From Macrobrachium rosenbergii (Eukaryota > Arthropoda > Malacostraca > Decapoda > Palaemonidae): a stretch of DNA of 64,000 nucleotides. Below are positions 59,390-64,000 of the stretch, piece by piece. The notes beneath the pieces are model-generated. The model saw only the letters and a list, made by a program, of their open reading frames with translations, had not been told where the DNA came from and ran no database searches. The first letter of the stretch is position 1. Each line of letters begins with the position of its first letter. The stretch is from the NCBI RefSeq assembly GCF_040412425.1, contig NC_089756.1, positions 7,998,726 to 8,062,725 of the forward strand, written 5' to 3'. The translations under genes and the position numbers were made by a program.

Positions 59390-60355
59390 AGTCAGTAATT
59401 TTATCTTTACGGTCATTCTTAAACATTTTACTAATAGAGGGGTCCAAATAATACATGCCAGGGCTAAGGTTAAAAATACAACTGGAAGTAAGCTGTATAA
59501 TAGCAGATTCTAAAAGATTTTGTGGAGAGAAATCTTTCGATCTGGCAATCACTGAACTCAGTCCAACTTATCCTGTGAAAGTTTTCACTTGAATGAATAT
59601 TATATTGGATGTTCGCCCAGTTTTGACCGAATGCTTATGCTGTTTAATTTGTATATCTAAATCTTTACTGGGTTGGCCAATATAAAAAGAGGGGCAGTCT
59701 AAGCATGGAATTTTATATATTATGTCGTTACTTTCCTCAGGGCTATTTTTTATTAACATTCCTTTTAGTGTGTTATTACAGGAAAAAAACAGGTTGACAT
59801 TAAAAGATTTTAACACTAATTTTATGGTTTCACAACCAATAAAATAAGGCAAACTAAGAATGTTCTTGCGGGTTTCTTTCTCCATGTTACTTTCACTATA
59901 AAACTTTTTGAGGGCTTCATTATAGCAAATATCTAGTATAATGTGCAATGCTCGTAAAAACATATTAGAAAAAACTGATATTTTGATATTACGGTGACGG
60001 CCTGAATAAAAATGTACATAAGTTAAGTTGTTAGTTGGTTTCCTATAAACACTGAATTGCATTGAAATGGTTCTCTATGTATTAAAACATCTAAGAAAGG
60101 GAGGCAATTATCTTTTTCTAATTCTAAAGTAAACTTAATGGATGGTACCTGGTTATTCAAATTGGAGAGTACATCATTTACATCAATATCAGCAGGCAAA
60201 ACAGCTAAAATATCTTCAACATATCTACACCACTTTAAAGGAGTATACATATAATATTAGGTAAATATTGTTTTTCAAAGAATTCCATATACAAGTCTAA
60301 GAGGAGTGGGGATAAATGGTTGCCCATTGCTATACTAAATATTTGTTGGCAGAGT
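59390..60355 (-). pseudogene. PLE-3 RT C-terminal part and GIY-YIG endonuclease
   Basis: From 60355 downward the reverse strand reads the end of the RT: FGM/GNHLSPLLLDLYMEFFE-like residues, then PLKWCRYVEDILAVLPADID (60250-60190). The catalytic box here is YVED (Glu codon at 60215-60217) where YVDD is expected. LPFLDVLIHRE follows, then, after a shift, FSVYRKPTNNLTYVHFYSGR. The nuclease reads IIYKIPCLDCPSFYIGQPSK and QIKQHKHSVKTG, giving the Tyr, YIG and His positions. A stop at 59568 is followed in another frame by LSPGMYYLDPSISK, the usual C-terminus. Confidence 0.9.
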
Positions 60356-60365
60356 TCACCATTGA

Positions 60366-60643
60366 GTTAAGTTGAGTATACCTTAGTTTAACCAGACCAT
60401 TGAGCTGATTAACAGCTCTCCTAGGGCTGGCCCTAAGGATTAGACTTATTTTACGTGGCTAAGAACCAATTGGTTACCTAGCAATGGGACCTACAGCTTA
60501 TTGTGGAATCCGAACCACATTATACCGAGAAATGAATTTCTATCACCAGAAATAAATTCCTCTAATTCTTCACTGGCCGGCCGGAGAATCGAACGCAGGC
60601 TCAGCAAAGTGCTAGCCAAGAACGATATCGACCCGTCCAACGA
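60366..60643 (-). mobile_element. tRNA-derived SINE inserted in PLE-3
   Basis: The uninterrupted site is seen in the sister copy at about 63204-63216 (complement of ACCATTGAATATAAAC). Here, about 278 bp separate ATTGA and ATATAAAC. The insert's reverse strand begins with a tRNA-like head: TGGCTAGCACTTTG as A-box and GCGTTCGATTCTC as B-box. The body includes AGAAATGAATTTCTATCACC and ATTGGTTACCTAGCAATGGG on the plus strand. No clear target duplication is visible beyond GA. A short piece of the same SINE lies at 19085-19130. Confidence 0.88.
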
Positions 60644-60649
60644 ATATAA

Positions 60650-61715
60650 ACTTACAATCACAAATGCACAACCTAGTGTGTGAAATAATATGACTTACAG
60701 GTAGAGGTAATTCATGATAAATTTGTTCGTTACTAAGATACTCTTAAATAGAATCTATAGGGACTTTATAAAATGAGAGCAAACATCAAAAGTAACAAAT
60801 CTATCTGTGGGGCAAAAAGTGATTTTGTTTAATTTATCAATTAATCTAGAGAATTATATATGTGAGAATCGGAGATAGTTCCGAGTAATGGGACAAGAGC
60901 TTGGTAATATGTTTTGAAAGTTTATACGATATTGAACCAACAGTGCTAATAATAGCCGGCATAGGATTGTTTTCTTTGTGTGTTTTTACTAATCCGGACA
61001 AGTAAGGTAACGAGGGAAATTTTAAGGACAACTGGCCTATTAGTTCTTTTTTATCTTTAAGGATTTTTTTCACTGTGCTATTGAAATTTTTTATGACTTC
61101 ATCAAGGGGGTTTTTTGTTATTTTTTTGTAAATCGTATCATCATCCAGTAGGGCTTGCATACGTGATATGTAGTCAATTTTATCCAAAATTACATTACTA
61201 TTCGACTTAGCTTTTGTGATGCGAATTGTATTGTCTTTTTTAAGATCGGTTAAACTTTCATAACGAGCAAGGAAATTACTTTCATGACTAATATGGCAGC
61301 TCCATAAACTATAACCTTTAATTATGTCAACATAATTTTGAGGACGATCACAATATTTTTCGAATTTACATAGGGACGAGACAATCGTTAAAGCAGAGAG
61401 TCTATTCGATAAAAAGAAGAATAAATCATATCCGAGTGCATTCACAACATTTTTTTGTTTACTTGATAAGTCTACAACACAATCATTACTTGCGCTATTA
61501 CTCCAGTCACTGCCATCAATAAGAGTTTTTAGTTTTCTGTCCAGTTTCCTTGTTAGGGCATTTGTAGTCATACGAAGTTTTCCGTAAATTTCTTGTGGCA
61601 GCGAGTCCTTCCAATCAGCTGGGATAGAATGCTTGAATGAAATTCTGGCTTTTTCTAATTCCTTAAATTTTTCCTTCTCTTATTGCTTTGCGGCTGCTAT
61701 GTGGCGTTTTAACTT
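60650..61715 (-). pseudogene. PLE-3 N-terminal region and first half of RT
   Basis: The reverse strand starts at an ATG near 61715 (MKLKRHIAAAKQ), meets a TAA after 12 codons, then stays open from about 61675 through 60846. It contains KARISFKHSIPADWKDSLP, VVDLSSKQKNVVNALGYDLF, LLDDDTIYKKITKNPL, and the RT segment PSLPYLSGLVKTHKENNPM followed by PAIISTVGSISYKLSKHITK. P.lPYlyGLpKtHK and RpIvs..gS..y.lsk are the first RT blocks of Penelope elements. After 60846 the frame breaks, and about 60650-60845 encodes the next block in other frames. Confidence 0.9.
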
Positions 61716-61938
61716 CATGGCACTGAATTCACTGAATGGGTGGTAGTCATATCTACTTAAAACGGCGTGGTAGCAAGGATTTAGGGAGCACTTATTCAGA
61801 CAGGCACTTCTTCAGTAACTTTAGTTGAATTCTTGGTCGAATGCGCAGCCAACAGAGACTTGGAGAAGGTAATGACCACGCATCTCAAAAGAGGAAACGG
61901 GATAGCGAAAGTAAACGTGGCCCTCATTATGTATGCCC

Positions 61939-62241
61939 TAATCACGAAAATATGGAACGTGATGAATATATATAAATAAAGATAATACTACGAAGGAAAG
62001 AGAAGTGGTGCTGGGCCTTTCGATTTATTGACTTTTACTTAGCAGGCTGATAGTAATATAAAAATAAGTTTATAAAGAAAGCTCGTATGAATAACAGATG
62101 GAGATTATAAAGGAAAATATGTACCTGGAATCCAATACAATTGAAGAATTAGTAGACCCACCAAAACAGAGGTATATATTTAAGAGGTTTTACAAAAGAT
62201 AGGCTAAGACCCAACCGCTTGAAAGCAGGGACAAGTCAATT
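61939..62241 (-). repeat. PLE-3 flanking direct repeat, upstream copy
   Basis: Same sequence as 58829-59131, same strand, with scattered substitutions. It directly joins another Penelope fragment at 62241. Confidence 0.9.
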
Positions 62242-62440
62242 CTCCATGTTACTTTCACTGTAAAACTTTTTGTGGGCTTTATTATAGCAAATATCTAGTA
62301 TATTGAAGGATAACATAAATCTGACAATGCACAATGCTCGTAAAAACATAAGATAAAAAATTGATATTTTGATATTAAGGTGGCCGCCAGAATAAAAATG
62401 GACAGAAGTTAAGTTGTTAGTTGGTTTCCTATAAACAGAG
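62241..62440 (-). mobile_element. PLE-3 family fragment, reverse strand
   Basis: TCCATGTTACTTTCACTGTA... GTTAGTTGGTTTCCTATAAA matches 59880-60050 of PLE-3 but carries a 35-bp addition (TTGAAGGATAACATAAATCT). It follows the flanking repeat without a gap, so it belongs to a second element in tandem, deleted between its gene interior and the repeat. Confidence 0.85.
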
Positions 62441-62444
62441 CCTC

Positions 62445-63945
62445 TGCTTTAACGATTGCCTCGTTCTATGTAAATCCGAAAAATATTGTGATCTTCCTCA
62501 AAATCATTTGACATAATTAAAGGTACTGTTTATGGATCTGCCAGTGTTAGTCATAAAAGTAATTTCCCTGCTCGTTATAAGAAAAGTTTGACCGATCATA
62601 AAACGACAGTACAATCAACATCACAAAAGCTGGTAAGTCGAATAGTAATGTAATTTTGGATAAAGCTGACTACGTCACGTATGCGAGCCCTAATGGATGA
62701 TGATACGATTTACAAACAAATTAACAAAAAATCCCATTGATCAAGTCATAAAAATTTCAATAGCACAGTGAAAAAAAAATCCTTAAAGATAAAAAAAGAA
62801 CTAATAGGTCAGTTGTCCGTAAAATTTCCCTCGTTACCTTACTTGTACGGATTAGTGAAAACGCACAAAGAAAAAACCTATTCAGCCTATTATTAGCACT
62901 GTTGGCTTAATATCATATAAACTTTCAAAATATATTACCAAGCTCTTGTCCCCATTACTTGGAACTATCTCCGATTCTCACACATATATAATTCTCTAGA
63001 TTTAGTTGATAAATGAAACGAAATCACTTTTTGCCCCACTGATAGATTTGTTACTTTTGATGTTTGTTCTCTTTTTAATAAAGTCCCTATAGATTCTATT
63101 TAAGAGTATCTTAGCAACGAACTAATCCATCATGAATTACCTCTACCTGTAAGTCATATTATTTCATTCAGTAGGTTGTGCATTTGTGATTGTAAGTTTA
63201 TATTCAATGGTGAATTCTACCAACGAATATTTGGTATGGCAAAGGGCAACCCTTTATCCCCACTCCTCTCAAACTTGTATATGGAATTCTTTGAAAAACA
63301 ATATTTACCTAATATCATATATACTCCTTTAAAGTGGTATAGATACGTTGACGATATTTTGGCTGTTTTGCCTGCTGTTATTGATGTAAATAAATTTACT
63401 CTCTAATTGGAATGACCAGGTACCATCCATTAAGTTTACTTTAGAATTAGAAAAAGATAATTGCCTCCCTTTCTTAGATGTTTTAATAAATAGAGAACCA
63501 TTTCAATGCAAATTCAGTATTTACAGGAAACCAACTAACAATTTAACTTATGTCCATTTCTAGTCAGGCCACCACCTTTATATGAAAATATAAATTTTTT
63601 CTTCTATGTTTTATGAGCATTGCGCATTGTCAGTCCCCAGTATTTGGATCAAGGAATCGAATATGTAAGAAAAAATAGAGACAGATCTACGTAATCCTTC
63701 ACATGTACTAGATATTTGCTATAATAAAGCCCACAAAAAGTTTTATAGCGAAAGTAACGCAAAGAAAGAAATCCCTCAGAACATTCTTAGTTTACTTTAT
63801 TTTATTGGTTGTGAAACCATAAAATTAGTGTTACCACTAAAAGTAATATTAATAAAAAATAGCCCCAAGGAAAGCAACATCATAACATATAAAATTCCAT
63901 GCTTGGACTGGCCAATCCAGTAAAGATTTAGACGTATGAATTAAC
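62445..63945 (+). mobile_element. PLE-3 family copy in opposite orientation, runs to near the window edge
   Basis: The plus strand shows the same gene as PLE-3, heavily broken, from CEKYCDLPQN-like residues near 62470 through the RT to the endonuclease start (about 63900). The best open stretch, 63176-63406, reads FQRIFGMAKGNPLSPLLSNL, YMEFFEKQYLPN and YRYVDDILAVLP, so the catalytic YVDD is preserved here. Many single-base gains and losses break the other parts. Together with 58829-62440 it forms an inverted pair. Confidence 0.88.
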
Positions 63946-64000
63946 CCTTTGATTACGGCCGAGATGAGACCTCACACTTACCACAATCCGGAGGGTTTTC

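Larger units (their letters stand above)
58829..62241 (-). mobile_element. PLE-3: near-full-length Penelope-like element
   Basis: Direct repeats of about 303 bp (58829-59131 and 61939-62241) flank a reverse-strand open-frame remnant with RT and GIY-YIG parts. The flanking repeats play the role of the LTR-like copies of Penelope elements. A SINE (60366-60643) splits the RT, and a (TA)n tract (59251-59340) lies between the 3' repeat and the gene. Breaks in the frame make it inactive. Confidence 0.88.

Overview
The window looks like repeat-dominated nuclear DNA of a decapod crustacean, most likely a shrimp or a relative. The basis is the very high load of (TA)n, (GA)n and (TAA)n tracts, together with dispersed repeats and LINE/Penelope families that I associate with decapod genomes. 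The species cannot be fixed from sequence alone. I found no convincing host protein-coding gene, no rRNA or true tRNA gene, no CRISPR and no viral gene. Nearly everything interpretable is mobile DNA or tandem repeat, and every coding region I recognise is broken.

Layout. 1-2.3 kb: a LINE with a restriction-like endonuclease (LINE-A), decayed, with two 5'-truncated reverse-strand copies at 7.2-7.6 and 8.1-9.1 kb. 2.3-6.2 kb: tandem units, a 1.5-kb minisatellite carrying an EcoRI site in most units, and a (GA)n satellite. 6.5-9.3 kb: (TAA)n tracts with two snap-back inverted repeats. 9.3-16.4 kb: diverged tandem repeats, two copies of a dispersed SINE-like repeat and a purine-rich minisatellite. 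16.6-19.0 kb: a Penelope-like element (PLE-1) between long inverted arms. 19.0-19.5 kb: the 3' end of a second LINE (LINE-B). 19.9-20.3 kb: a palindrome. 22.5-24.8 kb: two Penelope 3' halves (PLE-2) head to head between two (TA)n tracts. 26.2-26.6 kb: a 218-bp-arm palindrome with a tRNA-like core. 28.3-30.0 kb: an internally deleted PIF/Harbinger DNA transposon with TAA target duplications. 30-38.6 kb: mostly unannotated DNA with short local duplications. 39.0-40.3, 45.0-46.0 and 51.7-55.5 kb: minisatellites; the last reverses orientation twice. 40.7-44.3 kb: LINE-B end and three SINE-like copies. 47.6-48.1 kb: a third LINE remnant (LINE-C). 50.9-51.2 kb: another palindrome with a tRNA-like core. 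56.4-57.8 kb: a Tc1/mariner-type transposon with intact ends and three in-frame stops. 58.8-64.0 kb: a Penelope cluster (PLE-3) with 300-bp flanking direct repeats, a SINE inserted in its reverse transcriptase, and a second copy in opposite orientation running to the window edge.

Recurring pattern. Inverted or snap-back structures sit against (TA)n or (TAA)n tracts at six or more places, and LINE 3' ends terminate in (TAA)n. This suggests that retroelement insertion and microsatellite growth are linked here: element tails seed microsatellites, and (TA)n tracts are preferred landing sites or repair junctions for Penelope-related and palindromic elements. That reading is inference; the structures themselves are visible in the sequence.
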